Below, piece by piece: positions 1 through 9,706 of a DNA stretch of 36,675 nucleotides; the first letter of the stretch is position 1, and every line of letters begins with the position of its first letter. The DNA comes from Bacteroidales bacterium. GTDB lineage: Bacteria; Bacteroidota; Bacteroidia; Bacteroidales; UBA12481. Position numbers and translations under genes: made by a program. The stretch is from NCBI GenBank assembly GCA_023145515.1, contig JAGLDP010000019.1, positions 1-36,675 of the forward strand, written 5' to 3'. The notes below the pieces were generated by a model. The model made no database searches, was not told the DNA's origin, and was given only the letters and a program-made list of their open reading frames with translations.

Positions 1-339
1 ACTCAACCCTCTAGCAAGCAGGTCTTGATTTCTTTTGATCGTGGACTGCTTTCTCCGTGGAATCCTATTTTTATTGTTATTCCAAGCTGCCCGATTTTTA
101 CTATTACTGAAACGAGCATTAGGCTTATTTGAATAGAAGATTTCATCGTCCCATTCATCCACCTGAAAATACCCGCGTTGCTTCTCATCCAACTTGTAGT
201 AAACCGTTCGTATACCTATTCGATAAGATTTCAGATAACCTTTTTTTGTCCAACTATGTAGTGTTGGAAGAGTTATTCTTAGGATATGGGCCGCCTCTAA
301 CCTTGTTATTAATAGCCCGTGTGTTGTATTACTGTGCAT
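1..339 (-). CDS. HTH domain protein (excisionase/MerR-like), partial at window edge
   Basis: My own translation of the minus strand from ATG at 337-339 gives MHSNTTHGLLITRLEAAHILRITLPTLHSWTKKGYLKSYRIGIRTVYYKLDEKQRGYFQVDEWDDEIFYSNKPNARFSNSKNRAAWNNNKNRIPRRKQSTIKRNQDLLARGLS. It is open to the window edge, with in-frame stops just upstream of the ATG. The segment 'EAAHILRITLPTLHSWTKKGYLKSYRIG..VYYK' is a typical HTH_17-like DNA-binding motif. Not in the supplied ORF track. Confidence 0.7.
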   Translation of the reverse strand, partial: MHSNTTHGLLITRLEAAHILRITLPTLHSWTKKGYLKSYRIGIRTVYYKLDEKQRGYFQVDEWDDEIFYSNKPNARFSNSKNRAAWNNNKNRIPRRKQSTIKRNQDLLARGLS

Positions 340-825
340 TACAAAACAAATTTAAATTTATCAGCCCTCCAATTTTCTGCTCTTTGCATGTTGAGAGCTA
401 TCCGTTCCTCAACCTATTGGTATGGACAACACAAAAATACGACCTAATTACAAGTGATTAATATACTGAGAAGGGAGGCATATGTTTGTCCAATAGGTGT
501 AACAAATGCAAAGAACCCTAATATTTCAAGAAAAAAAGGAAGGTGCGTTGATTACAAAAATGACTGTCTGATTTATTCCAGATGCGAGAGAGCCAATTTC
601 ACTTCAACCTAAGATGGAATTCGAAAATACCGTCATAGAAACCAGATTTGGCGATTTTTCTTCGAAAATACTATATTTTTTTCTTTCAAGACAAGCAGAA
701 ATTCGTCCAAAATCCCAAAACCGCCAAGTAAATCAATTCTCAAAAAACTGTCCCCAGCGGTTTTTCGCAAACACCTGTAATAGAGAAGAATAAGTCTATT
801 TGAGGTTTGTGCCCCAGAAAAAAAG

Positions 826-864
826 AAGCGCCCTAAATATCTAGATCAGATAATTAGGGCGCTT
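826..864 (-). terminator. Intrinsic terminator downstream of tRNA-Gln
   Basis: Inverted repeat AAGCGCCCTAA (826-836) / TTAGGGCGCTT (854-864), followed on the minus strand by a T-rich run, directly after the tRNA 3' end. Confidence 0.85.
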
Positions 865-869
865 TTTCG

Positions 870-942
870 TTGTCCGACCAGGGCTCGAACCTGGACTCTT
901 CTGGACCAAAACCAGATGTGTTGCCAATTACACCATCGGACA
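870..942 (-). tRNA. tRNA-Gln (anticodon TTG)
   Basis: Minus strand: TGTCCGA acceptor pairs perfectly with TCGGACA plus discriminator A. Anticodon stem TCTGG/CCAGA with loop TTTTGGT. T-arm CCAGG TTCGAGC CCTGG. CCA is not encoded (ACG follows). Confidence 0.95.
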
Positions 943-1009
943 ATGGGAATGCAAAAATAGACAAATTTTTGAAAATCAAAAAACCCCACCGAAATATTTA
1001 TCAATTACT

Positions 1010-1081
1010 GAATCACAGAATCACAGAATCACAGAATCACCGATCCCCCGATCCCCCGAATCACCGAATCACCGAATCCCC
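1010..1081. repeat. Nine contiguous 8-bp repeat units (GAATCACA/GAATCACC/GATCCCCC/GAATCCCC)
   Basis: Direct reading in 8-bp steps: GAATCACA x3, GAATCACC, GATCCCCC x2, GAATCACC x2, GAATCCCC, exactly 72 bp. Confidence 0.95.
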
Positions 1082-1114
1082 CATTTTCGTATCTTCACCA
1101 CAAATTTCAAACAA

Positions 1115-4100
1115 ATGAAAATATCTTCCTTCAGGTTCCTGAACCTAATACTTGGCTGGATAGCCTTCCTGATAGCCTTTATTACCTTTTATCTGACTAT
1201 GGAACCCACCGTTTCATGGTGGGATGCTGGTGAATTTATTGCTTCTGCTACTAAGCTCGAAGTGGGTCACCCTCCAGGAGCCCCCCTGTTTATGCTCATT
1301 GCACGTGTTTTTGCCTCACTGGCTGGTGAGCCAACGCAAATTGCTAAAATGGTTAACCTGGTTTCTGTGCTGGCCAGCGCTTTTACAGTTATGTTTCTTT
1401 ACTGGACTATCGTACACCTGGCTAGAAAAATGGCTGGCTGGAATAAAGATTATTCACTGACCGAGAAGATTTTTATCTTGGGATCAGGGATGGTTGGAGC
1501 TCTTGTGTTTACTTTTTCTGATTCATTTTGGTTCTCCGCCGTCGAAGGGGAAGTATATGCCCTGTCGTCTTTGTTTACCGCTGTTGTATTCTGGGCCATT
1601 CTGAGGTGGGAAGCTGAAGCAGAAAAATCGTCTGCAACACGCTGGATTTTGCTCATTGCCTACCTTACCGGCTTGTCAATTGGCGTGCATCTGCTTAACC
1701 TCCTGGCAATTCCTGCTATGATTTTTATCTATTATTTTAAAAAATATAAACCAACTCCTAAGGGTATCTTTTATACTTTTTCCCTATCGGTTTTCTTGGT
1801 GTTGGTAATTATGTATGGAATAATTCCGGGACTGGTATTGATGGCATCATGGTTTGAATTATTTTTTATTAATCTGCTTGGACTGCCTTTCAATACCGGG
1901 GTTATCCTGTTTATCGTATTGCTAATAGGTTTTACTGCGCTGGGGATTTATGTAACACATAAAAGAGGCAAGGTGCTGTGGAATACTGTGTTGCTCGCGT
2001 TTACAATGATTGTAATTGGGTATTCATCATATTCTATCCTGGTGATCCGGTCAAACGCAAATACACCTATGGAGCAGAATAATCCGGATGAAGTATTTCG
2101 GATGATCAAGTACCTGAACCGGGATCAGTATGGCGACCGACCTTTGCTTTTCGGACAATATTACACGGCACCGGTGTTATACGGTGAACCTGGAAAGCCA
2201 ACATATACAAGGGTAGATGATAAGTATGAAATTACTGATCATAGGCAAGTACCGGTTTTTGATAAGCGGTTTTTAACCATATTTCCGCGTATGTGGCATA
2301 ATAGTGCACAGCATGCCCAGTCATACAAGGAATGGGCATTGATTAAGGGAAAGCCTATTCAGGTTGAAGGACAGGATGGTGAACTAAAACGTGTGATAAA
2401 ACCAACTTTTACCGAGAATCTCAGGTTTTTCTTTTCATATCAGCTCGGACACATGTATTTCCGTTACTTCATGTGGAATTTTGTGGGTCGTCAGGATGAT
2501 ATTCAGTCGCATGGTGGCATTCTTCATGGAAATTGGCTTAGTGGAATTGGTTTTGTAGATGATGCTCGACTTGGTTCGCAGGAAATGATTCCTGATTCTG
2601 CCCTGAACCATAAATCGCGGAATGTATATTATTTTCTACCTCTATTATTGGGAATAATCGGGGCCGTTTATCAATACCGTAAGGGGAAGAAGGATTTCTG
2701 GGTGATTATGCTCCTATTTGTTTACACCGGAATTGCTATCGTGGTTTATCTTAACCAATGGCCAAATCAACCCCGTGAACGAGATTACGCTTTTGCCGGA
2801 TCATATTATGCTTTTGCGATATGGATTGGATTGGGGATACTGGGATTGATGGGGATCGGCCGTAGACGGAAAGGTGGGCAGAATAATGGGCATAGACGAG
2901 GGTCTGTCACTGTTGCCATGATCACGATACTTGCCGGCTTATGTATTCCGGCCTTAATGGCATCACAAAATTGGGATGATCATGATCGTTCTAATCGTTA
3001 TATGGCCAGAGATTTTGCCTATAATTATCTGAATTCCTGTGCCCCGAATGCTATTCTTTTTACCAATGGTGATAATGATACTTTTCCGCTTTGGTATGCC
3101 CAGGAAGTAGAGGGCGTGCGTACTGATGTGCGTGTGATTTGCCTTCCATACCTGGCTGCTGATTGGTATATTGAGCAGATGTACAGAAAGGTGTACGATT
3201 CAGATCCTATTCCATTTTCACTTGCGAAGCACCAATATCGTATGGGAACACGTGATTATATTCCTGTATTTAAGCGGATTGAGGAAAGACGAGATATTCT
3301 TGAGATTATTGAGTTTGTAGCCTCTGATGATGAAAGAACTAAAGTGCCTCTTCGTGATGGTACTTCGATTGACTATTTGCCAACAAATAAAGTGAGAATG
3401 CTTGTAGATTCTGCTCAGGTGATGAGAACGGGTACAGTGCAACCTGAGGATGCAGATAAAATTGTTTCGGTTATCGAATGGGATTTGAAATCAGGTGGAA
3501 TTGGGAAAAACGACTTGATGATTCTTGACCTGATAGCACACAATAATTGGGAACGTCCGATTTATTTCACCTCAATTATGCATCAGAATATTAATGGCTT
3601 GCAGAATTACTTCCAATTGGATGGCCTGGCTTATCGCTTTGTTCCGATTAATACCGAATCATCAGGAGGGAGGGCCTCACATATTAATACAGATCTGCTT
3701 TATGATCGTTTTATGAATGAATTTAGCTGGGGCCAAATGGACAATCCTGATACCTGGGTTGATTATTATACTCAGCGAACAGTTATGATTCTCAGAATAC
3801 GTTATAACCATACCTTGCTGGCTGAAGCTCTTCTGGCTGAAGGGAAAATCACAAAAGCGGTTGAGGTACTTGACAGGGTTGTGCAGATTATGCCTAAAGA
3901 GCAGTTCCCTTATGAAATCTTTGCTGCTGGTATTGCAGAAACATATTATAAATGTGAAGAAGTTGAAAAAGCTAATGTGCTGATCAATAGTTATCTTCAG
4001 GATGTATACCAGGATTTAGCTTATTATATTGATCTTCAGACTTCTGCAGGTAGTATGCTGGGCGATGAGGCCCAACGGGCTGCATCTATTCTGTCAGAGA

Positions 4101-4189
4101 TCGATAGACTGACCAGAAAGTATGGACAGATTGAAATCGCTGAAAGCATTCAAAGCCGGATAAATGAACTTTTAGGTAATGGTTCATGA
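1115..4189 (+). CDS. DUF2723 family multi-pass membrane protein (TMEM260 / protein O-mannosyltransferase-like)
   Basis: N-terminus 'FYLTMEPTVSWWDAGEFIASATKLEVGHPPGAPLF' is diagnostic of DUF2723; many TM segments; soluble, likely TPR-like C-terminus. Confidence 0.92.
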   Translation: MKISSFRFLNLILGWIAFLIAFITFYLTMEPTVSWWDAGEFIASATKLEVGHPPGAPLFMLIARVFASLAGEPTQIAKMVNLVSVLASAFTVMFLYWTIVHLARKMAGWNKDYSLTEKIFILGSGMVGALVFTFSDSFWFSAVEGEVYALSSLFTAVVFWAILRWEAEAEKSSATRWILLIAYLTGLSIGVHLLNLLAIPAMIFIYYFKKYKPTPKGIFYTFSLSVFLVLVIMYGIIPGLVLMASWFELFFINLLGLPFNTGVILFIVLLIGFTALGIYVTHKRGKVLWNTVLLAFTMIVIGYSSYSILVIRSNANTPMEQNNPDEVFRMIKYLNRDQYGDRPLLFGQYYTAPVLYGEPGKPTYTRVDDKYEITDHRQVPVFDKRFLTIFPRMWHNSAQHAQSYKEWALIKGKPIQVEGQDGELKRVIKPTFTENLRFFFSYQLGHMYFRYFMWNFVGRQDDIQSHGGILHGNWLSGIGFVDDARLGSQEMIPDSALNHKSRNVYYFLPLLLGIIGAVYQYRKGKKDFWVIMLLFVYTGIAIVVYLNQWPNQPRERDYAFAGSYYAFAIWIGLGILGLMGIGRRRKGGQNNGHRRGSVTVAMITILAGLCIPALMASQNWDDHDRSNRYMARDFAYNYLNSCAPNAILFTNGDNDTFPLWYAQEVEGVRTDVRVICLPYLAADWYIEQMYRKVYDSDPIPFSLAKHQYRMGTRDYIPVFKRIEERRDILEIIEFVASDDERTKVPLRDGTSIDYLPTNKVRMLVDSAQVMRTGTVQPEDADKIVSVIEWDLKSGGIGKNDLMILDLIAHNNWERPIYFTSIMHQNINGLQNYFQLDGLAYRFVPINTESSGGRASHINTDLLYDRFMNEFSWGQMDNPDTWVDYYTQRTVMILRIRYNHTLLAEALLAEGKITKAVEVLDRVVQIMPKEQFPYEIFAAGIAETYYKCEEVEKANVLINSYLQDVYQDLAYYIDLQTSAGSMLGDEAQRAASILSEIDRLTRKYGQIEIAESIQSRINELLGNGS

Positions 4190-4857
4190 AAATAAATTTC
4201 AAAAAGAGAATTAAAATCAGACTACTAGCTAGTCCTCCAAAATATCTTCGGTTTTTATACGGACGTACAGTATGGAAGGTTAGCACTAATGAAAATGAGT
4301 TATTCATAACATTTGATGATGGTCCGGTTCCTGAACTAACACCCTGGGTTCTTGATACTCTGAAGAGCTACAATGCAAAGGCAACTTTTTTTTGCGTAGG
4401 TGATAATGTGAGAAAGTATCCTGAACTGTATGATCGTATTCGTAAAGAAGGGCATGGTACAGGTAATCATTCATATAGTCATCTGAATGGATTCAAAGTA
4501 TCACTTCGTCGGTATATAAAGAATGTGTTCGAGGCTAAACGCTATATTGACTCAGATTTATTCAGGCCACCTTATGGTTCGCTGCGATTTTTAACCAGGC
4601 TTATCCTTAAATCCAGGTTTCGTATTATCATGTGGGATATTCTGAGTATGGATTATGATCGTAGCATGAAACCCCGGCAGGTAGTTAGAAATGTGATTGG
4701 AAATGTGACCCCGGGTTCTATCGTTGTTTTCCACGATAACCTGAAAGCAAAAACTAATTTGGAATATACTCTTCCAAGGATTCTGGATTATTATTCCAAA
4801 AGAGGCTACTCTTTCGTAAATTTGCAGGAGAGATTAGAAAACCAAGTAGGCAAGTAA
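4186..4857 (+). CDS. Polysaccharide deacetylase (NodB domain) family protein
   Basis: 'LFITFDDGPVPELTPWVLDTLKSYNAKATFFCVGDNV' and 'GHGTGNHSYSH', 'RPPYG' motifs; ATGA overlap with the upstream gene. Confidence 0.92.
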   Translation: MKINFKKRIKIRLLASPPKYLRFLYGRTVWKVSTNENELFITFDDGPVPELTPWVLDTLKSYNAKATFFCVGDNVRKYPELYDRIRKEGHGTGNHSYSHLNGFKVSLRRYIKNVFEAKRYIDSDLFRPPYGSLRFLTRLILKSRFRIIMWDILSMDYDRSMKPRQVVRNVIGNVTPGSIVVFHDNLKAKTNLEYTLPRILDYYSKRGYSFVNLQERLENQVGK

Positions 4858-4870
4858 GTAATATACTAAC

Positions 4871-6139
4871 ATGAATGTACTAGTTATTGGATCAGGAGGA
4901 CGAGAACATGCTTTGGCATGGAAAATCGCTCAAAGCCCGTTGTTGAATAAACTATATATAGCTCCAGGGAATTCAGGCACAGAGGAACATGGCGAGAATG
5001 TTTCTCTTGACACTAATAATTTTCCCTTAGTGGTTGATTTTCTTCGCGAAAAAAATGTAAAAATGCTTGTGGTTGGTCCTGAAGACCCACTGGTTATGGG
5101 GATTAATGATTATGTCAGAATGCAGCCCGATCTGAAGGATATCAAGGTTGTTGGTCCTAATTCTGAGGCTGCACAATTAGAGGGTAGTAAGGAATTTGCC
5201 AAAGAATTCATGGCACAAAATAATATCCCTACTGCTAAATATGCTAGTTTTTCAATTGAAGATCTGGAGCAAGGAAAAATATTTCTTGATAGCATGGAGG
5301 CTCCATACGTTTTGAAAGCTGATGGCTTGGCCGCTGGCAAAGGGGTGGTAATTCTTGATGATCTTGAAGAAGCAAAGGCTGAATTAGAGAGCATGCTGGG
5401 TGGGAAATTTGGAATGGCTTCAGAAAAGGTTGTTATTGAAGAATTTCTCTCGGGAATTGAATTGTCAGTGTTTGTTCTGACTGATGGAACTCATTATCAC
5501 ATGCTTCCAAATGCCAAGGATTATAAACGGATTGGCGAGGGGGATACCGGATTGAATACCGGGGGGATGGGCGCTATTTCACCTGTTCCTTTTGCAGATG
5601 AAAGTTTTATGAAAAAGGTTCTTGATCGTATTGTGGAGCCTACGATTAATGGATTTAGTGCTTATGGTTTACACTATGAAGGATTTGTTTTCTTTGGTCT
5701 GATTAATGTAGATGGCAACCCATACGTTATTGAATATAATGTGAGATTAGGTGACCCTGAATCAGAGGTTATCATTCCAAGAATTAAGACAGATCTTTTG
5801 GCTTTGATGGCCAAAATGGGAACACCACAATTTGAATCAGCAAAAGTTGAATTTGACCCTCGGGCTGCAACAACAGTGATGCTTGTTTCAGGTGGATATC
5901 CGGAGGGCTATAAAAAGGGCTTAGAAATATCAGGACTAGATATGGTTGAGGGTTCAATAGTATTTCATGCCGGGGCTAAGAATAGTGATGATGGAATTGT
6001 TACCACCGGCGGTAGGGTTATGGCAGTTACCTCAATGGATTCAGAATGGAAGAATGCTCTCATAATGAGCTATGTTAATGCAGCAATGATCCAGTTTGAA
6101 GACATGGATTTCAGGAAGGATATAGGATTTGATTTGTAA
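4871..6139 (+). CDS. purD: Phosphoribosylamine--glycine ligase
   Basis: 'MNVLVIGSGGREHALAWKIAQSP', 'VLKADGLAAGKGVVI', 'NTGGMGAISP', 'EYNVRLGDPE' motifs. Confidence 0.97.
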   Translation: MNVLVIGSGGREHALAWKIAQSPLLNKLYIAPGNSGTEEHGENVSLDTNNFPLVVDFLREKNVKMLVVGPEDPLVMGINDYVRMQPDLKDIKVVGPNSEAAQLEGSKEFAKEFMAQNNIPTAKYASFSIEDLEQGKIFLDSMEAPYVLKADGLAAGKGVVILDDLEEAKAELESMLGGKFGMASEKVVIEEFLSGIELSVFVLTDGTHYHMLPNAKDYKRIGEGDTGLNTGGMGAISPVPFADESFMKKVLDRIVEPTINGFSAYGLHYEGFVFFGLINVDGNPYVIEYNVRLGDPESEVIIPRIKTDLLALMAKMGTPQFESAKVEFDPRAATTVMLVSGGYPEGYKKGLEISGLDMVEGSIVFHAGAKNSDDGIVTTGGRVMAVTSMDSEWKNALIMSYVNAAMIQFEDMDFRKDIGFDL

Positions 6140-6149
6140 ACAAGAATAA

Positions 6150-7136
6150 ATGTTTCCGGCACTAAGATCTCAGCGGGTTTCTATGCAGATTCTACTGCCC
6201 TTAATTGGCTTTCTGCCATTTCTGAGCTTTATAATTGTTCCCGGACTGAATTTGGTCTCAATTCATAATGCCCAGGGATTATCATATAGTATCTTTCGAG
6301 AGAGTACAACAAGTTCACCAAACCTAATGATTTTGGGTTCATATCTGTTGGTGGTATCGTTTAGCTTTATCTTTTTTATTATTAACATCCGCTTTGATAT
6401 TCTTGGTCAACGAAGTGTGATACTATCATATTTCTATCTGTTTTTGGTTTGTACTCCTATGGTTAATATGTATTTTCATCCTGCCGGACTAGGAGGCATA
6501 TTATTATTTGTTGGTTTGCTTTTTATATTTGGTATTTATCACAAAAAAAGACCTTCCTCAAGTATTCTGAATGCTGGGATTTTATTTGGGATTTCTACTT
6601 TGATTTATCCTCCATTTCTGGTTTTCTTTCTGGTTTTCTGGCTTGCTATAGCACGTATGAAGCAACCCTTCTGGAGAGATTTTGCAGTTATCATCATGGG
6701 GTTCTTAATACCAGTATGGCTCTACGGATCTTATCTTTTTCTAAGTCATCAATTGGCTTATGAGTGGATTAGTTTCACACAATGGTTTGAACTCAGACAC
6801 AGCTGGCCGCCAGCTCTTCCAGGCAATTCGATCTTGCATTTGATTTGGATCATCTGGTTGATAATTATGCTGTCAATAGCAATGGGATTGGCTCGCAGCA
6901 GAAAAGATGCCGGACGAAGAATTACCTCAGTATTAATTCAGTTTTTGTGGATGGGTCCTTTGCTTATCTTACTTTTTGAAAGAGTGTCTTTTGAAATATG
7001 GGGCTTAATCAGCATACCTCTGGCAGTATTGTTCTCAATGGCAGTAATAAACTCGCGCAGAAAATGGTTGCCAAGAATTATGATTTTATCAATGATCCTA
7101 TTCCTGCTACTCTTCCAGATTGACAGGCTACTATAA
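6150..7136 (+). CDS. Multi-pass membrane protein of unknown function (possibly DUF6427 family)
   Basis: 328 aa with numerous hydrophobic segments, directly downstream of purD. Family name suggested from memory of general layout only. Confidence 0.65.
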   Translation: MFPALRSQRVSMQILLPLIGFLPFLSFIIVPGLNLVSIHNAQGLSYSIFRESTTSSPNLMILGSYLLVVSFSFIFFIINIRFDILGQRSVILSYFYLFLVCTPMVNMYFHPAGLGGILLFVGLLFIFGIYHKKRPSSSILNAGILFGISTLIYPPFLVFFLVFWLAIARMKQPFWRDFAVIIMGFLIPVWLYGSYLFLSHQLAYEWISFTQWFELRHSWPPALPGNSILHLIWIIWLIIMLSIAMGLARSRKDAGRRITSVLIQFLWMGPLLILLFERVSFEIWGLISIPLAVLFSMAVINSRRKWLPRIMILSMILFLLLFQIDRLL

Positions 7137-7628
7137 GTCCTCAATAAGCTCCGCATCTTCAGAATCCTCATTAAAGCTCTCAAAAACCTGAGACTTACCT
7201 TTGACTTTATCGAGAAATCGCCAGAATCGCTTGTCTTTTACCTCGATTGCTTTAATGCTTCTCTTTAGTTTTTTATCTGAATTGATTTTGTTCTGAATGA
7301 AGCCCTTACAGATTTTATCAAGATGAGAAAGACTAATAATCAGGTCAGAGGCCCATACTTGAAATTGTTTTGACAACACTTTGTCAGTAACAGCAGACTC
7401 ACTACTCAAATAGTTAGGAAGTGTATTGAGAACAAACTCTTCAAACATCCTCCTATGCTTTTTGTCAAGATTAATAATCTCTATGAAATGCTTGTCTGTC
7501 AGAGATATAGCCCCTTTTAGCTTCAGTATTTCCAGAATATCCAGATTTACCTGGATCATCTTTTGATGTTCCCGTATTATCTTGATACTTTCAATCAGAC
7601 TTTTTGGTATAGACTTACCTTGCTCCAT
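7131..7628 (-). CDS. Hypothetical charged/helical protein
   Basis: 165 aa open frame downstream of the carboxylase operon; its stop abuts the convergent stop of the membrane protein (CTATAA). No recognised motif. Confidence 0.65.
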   Translation of the reverse strand: MEQGKSIPKSLIESIKIIREHQKMIQVNLDILEILKLKGAISLTDKHFIEIINLDKKHRRMFEEFVLNTLPNYLSSESAVTDKVLSKQFQVWASDLIISLSHLDKICKGFIQNKINSDKKLKRSIKAIEVKDKRFWRFLDKVKGKSQVFESFNEDSEDAELIEDL

Positions 7629-7648
7629 CTATAGCAAAAGTAGGAATT

Positions 7649-9181
7649 CTATAGCGGAATATTCCCATGTTTTTTAGGTGGATTTGAATAGCTCTTATTT
7701 TTTGTCATATCCAAAGCCTGAATGAGTTTTTTCCGAGTATTTTTCGGGAAGATAATTTCATCTACATAGCCCAGTTCTGCAGCTCTGAACGGATTGGCAA
7801 AGTTCTCTTTATATTCCTCAACAGCTTGTTTTTTACCTTCATCATCAAGATTGCGATACAGTATATTGACGGCTCCATCTGAACCCATTACTGCAATTTC
7901 TCCGCTTGGATATGCATAGTTCACATCAGCTCCAATATGTTTACTTGACATCACGTCGTATGCACCTCCGTAGGCTTTGCGAGTGATTAGAGTGATTTTC
8001 GGGACAGTTGCCTCAGAAAATGCATATAGTAATTTAGCTCCATGCTTAATAATTCCGCCTAATTCTTGATTTGTGCCGGGGAGGAATCCTGGTACATCAA
8101 CAAGAGTAATCAATGGGATGTTAAAGGCATCGCAAAAGCGAACAAAACGGGCAGCTTTAACAGAAGAATTTATATCCAGACAACCCGCAAGGAAAGCGGG
8201 CTGGTTTGCCACAATTCCTACTGATTTTCCATCCATGCGTCCGAATCCCACTATCATGTTTTTAGCGTAATGAGGCTGAACCTCAAGGAAATTATGATTA
8301 TCAACCACTGACAGTATGATTTCCTTCATATCGTAGGGCTTATTAGGATCTTCAGGAACAAGATCACGGAGTTTTTCATCCACCCTGTTAGGATCGTCAT
8401 CAGTTCGTATTACTGGAGGGTCTTCAAGATTATTTGATGGAAGAAATGAGATCAGTTCTCTGATCATCATCATTGCCTGTTCATCATCCTGAGCAGCAAA
8501 ATGCGCCACACCACTTTCAGAATTATGAGTCATTGCTCCTCCTAATTCTTCTTTAGTCACCTCCTCATGGGTAACGGTCTTGATAACATCCGGACCGGTA
8601 ACAAACATATAAGAAGTATCTTTAACCATGAAGATAAAGTCTGTCAGGGCAGGAGAATAAACAGCTCCACCGGCACAAGGTCCTAAAATGGCTGATATTT
8701 GAGGAATAACACCACTGGCCCGGGTATTTCTGAAGAAAATATCTGCATATCCAGCCAGGCTTTGAACCCCTTCCTGAATACGGGCACCACCTGAGTCATT
8801 TAGTCCGATGAGTGGAGCTCCCATTTTCATGGCCAGGTCCATTATCTTGATAACCTTATTGGCATTAGCTCTGCTCATTGTTCCTCCGAAGACAGTAAAA
8901 TCCTGTGCGAAAACGTAAATTAATCGTCCGTCGATTTTCCCATATCCGGTTACTATACCATCACCAGGAATTTTCTTGTCACCCATACCAAAATCTTTAG
9001 TCTGGTGCATCACCAGCTTGTCGATTTCAACAAAGGTTTCGGGATCCATTAAGATGTTAATGCGTTCACGTGCTGTGCTTTTACCAGCATTATGCATTTT
9101 GTCAATACGTGCCTGACCGCCACCTATTTCAGCAGCCTTGTTCAGGTTCTCTAGTTTCTTGAATGTATCTTTTTGTGACAT
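7649..9181 (-). CDS. Acyl-CoA carboxylase carboxyltransferase subunit (propionyl-/methylmalonyl-CoA type)
   Basis: '[23 protein letters not shown]', '[24 protein letters not shown]', '[50 protein letters not shown]'. Confidence 0.95.
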   Translation of the reverse strand: MSQKDTFKKLENLNKAAEIGGGQARIDKMHNAGKSTARERINILMDPETFVEIDKLVMHQTKDFGMGDKKIPGDGIVTGYGKIDGRLIYVFAQDFTVFGGTMSRANANKVIKIMDLAMKMGAPLIGLNDSGGARIQEGVQSLAGYADIFFRNTRASGVIPQISAILGPCAGGAVYSPALTDFIFMVKDTSYMFVTGPDVIKTVTHEEVTKEELGGAMTHNSESGVAHFAAQDDEQAMMMIRELISFLPSNNLEDPPVIRTDDDPNRVDEKLRDLVPEDPNKPYDMKEIILSVVDNHNFLEVQPHYAKNMIVGFGRMDGKSVGIVANQPAFLAGCLDINSSVKAARFVRFCDAFNIPLITLVDVPGFLPGTNQELGGIIKHGAKLLYAFSEATVPKITLITRKAYGGAYDVMSSKHIGADVNYAYPSGEIAVMGSDGAVNILYRNLDDEGKKQAVEEYKENFANPFRAAELGYVDEIIFPKNTRKKLIQALDMTKNKSYSNPPKKHGNIPL

Positions 9182-9185
9182 AGGG

Positions 9186-9695
9186 TTATTCTATTATTAT
9201 CATTATTTGTCCACCGTCTATAGTGTCGTCATTTTTAACCAGAACCTCCTGTACTATTCCATCAGTACCAGCTTTATATTCGCTTTCCATTTTCATTGCA
9301 GACACAATAACCAGAGTGTCTCCTTGCTTCACCTCTTGTCCGGGCACAGCCATCACACTAACAATTTTACCTGGCATTGGAGCTATAATTTGTTTATCGT
9401 TGGTGGCATCTTCATCTCCTTGTCGTGCACGTGAGTAGCGACTGGCAGCATCTACCAATTCAATTTCATAAGTGCTCAAAATTGTGTTGACTGTATATTT
9501 TTTTGGCTTGTCTCCGGGTATGGTTTCTAAGTTGTATGATTTCCCCTCATGGATAATTGAGTATGCTCCATTTTCTACCATAACGATATTGAGATCATAC
9601 ATTTTGCCATCAACAGAAAAGGTGTACTGATTACCATCCTGCTCGATTAGTTCTACCTGTGATTCTATGTTTTCCTTTGAAATTTCTATTTGCAT
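9186..9695 (-). CDS. Biotin carboxyl carrier protein / biotinyl domain subunit
   Basis: C-terminal '[67 protein letters not shown]' (AMKM biotinylation motif). I prefer the start MQIEISKE at 9695 over the 9749 start in the ORF track, because the latter would overlap the biotin carboxylase. Confidence 0.9.
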   Translation of the reverse strand: MQIEISKENIESQVELIEQDGNQYTFSVDGKMYDLNIVMVENGAYSIIHEGKSYNLETIPGDKPKKYTVNTILSTYEIELVDAASRYSRARQGDEDATNDKQIIAPMPGKIVSVMAVPGQEVKQGDTLVIVSAMKMESEYKAGTDGIVQEVLVKNDDTIDGGQIMIIIE

Positions 9696-9706
9696 TTTGT
9701 CAGATT

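Noticed and set aside
3-188. 61-aa minus-strand ORF
   Set aside because: Overlapping alternative frame of the HTH ORF.
129-461. 110-aa plus-strand ORF
   Set aside because: Antisense to the HTH ORF and without recognisable motif; the minus-strand reading has a convincing HTH.
1010-1081. CRISPR array interpretation
   Set aside because: 8-bp units with no spacers; a microsatellite-like array, not CRISPR.
870-1118. 82-aa ORF (MSDQGSNLDSS...NHRITESQNHRSPDPPNHRITES...)
   Set aside because: It overlaps the tRNA-Gln on the opposite strand and translates the octamer array; repeat-derived spurious ORF.
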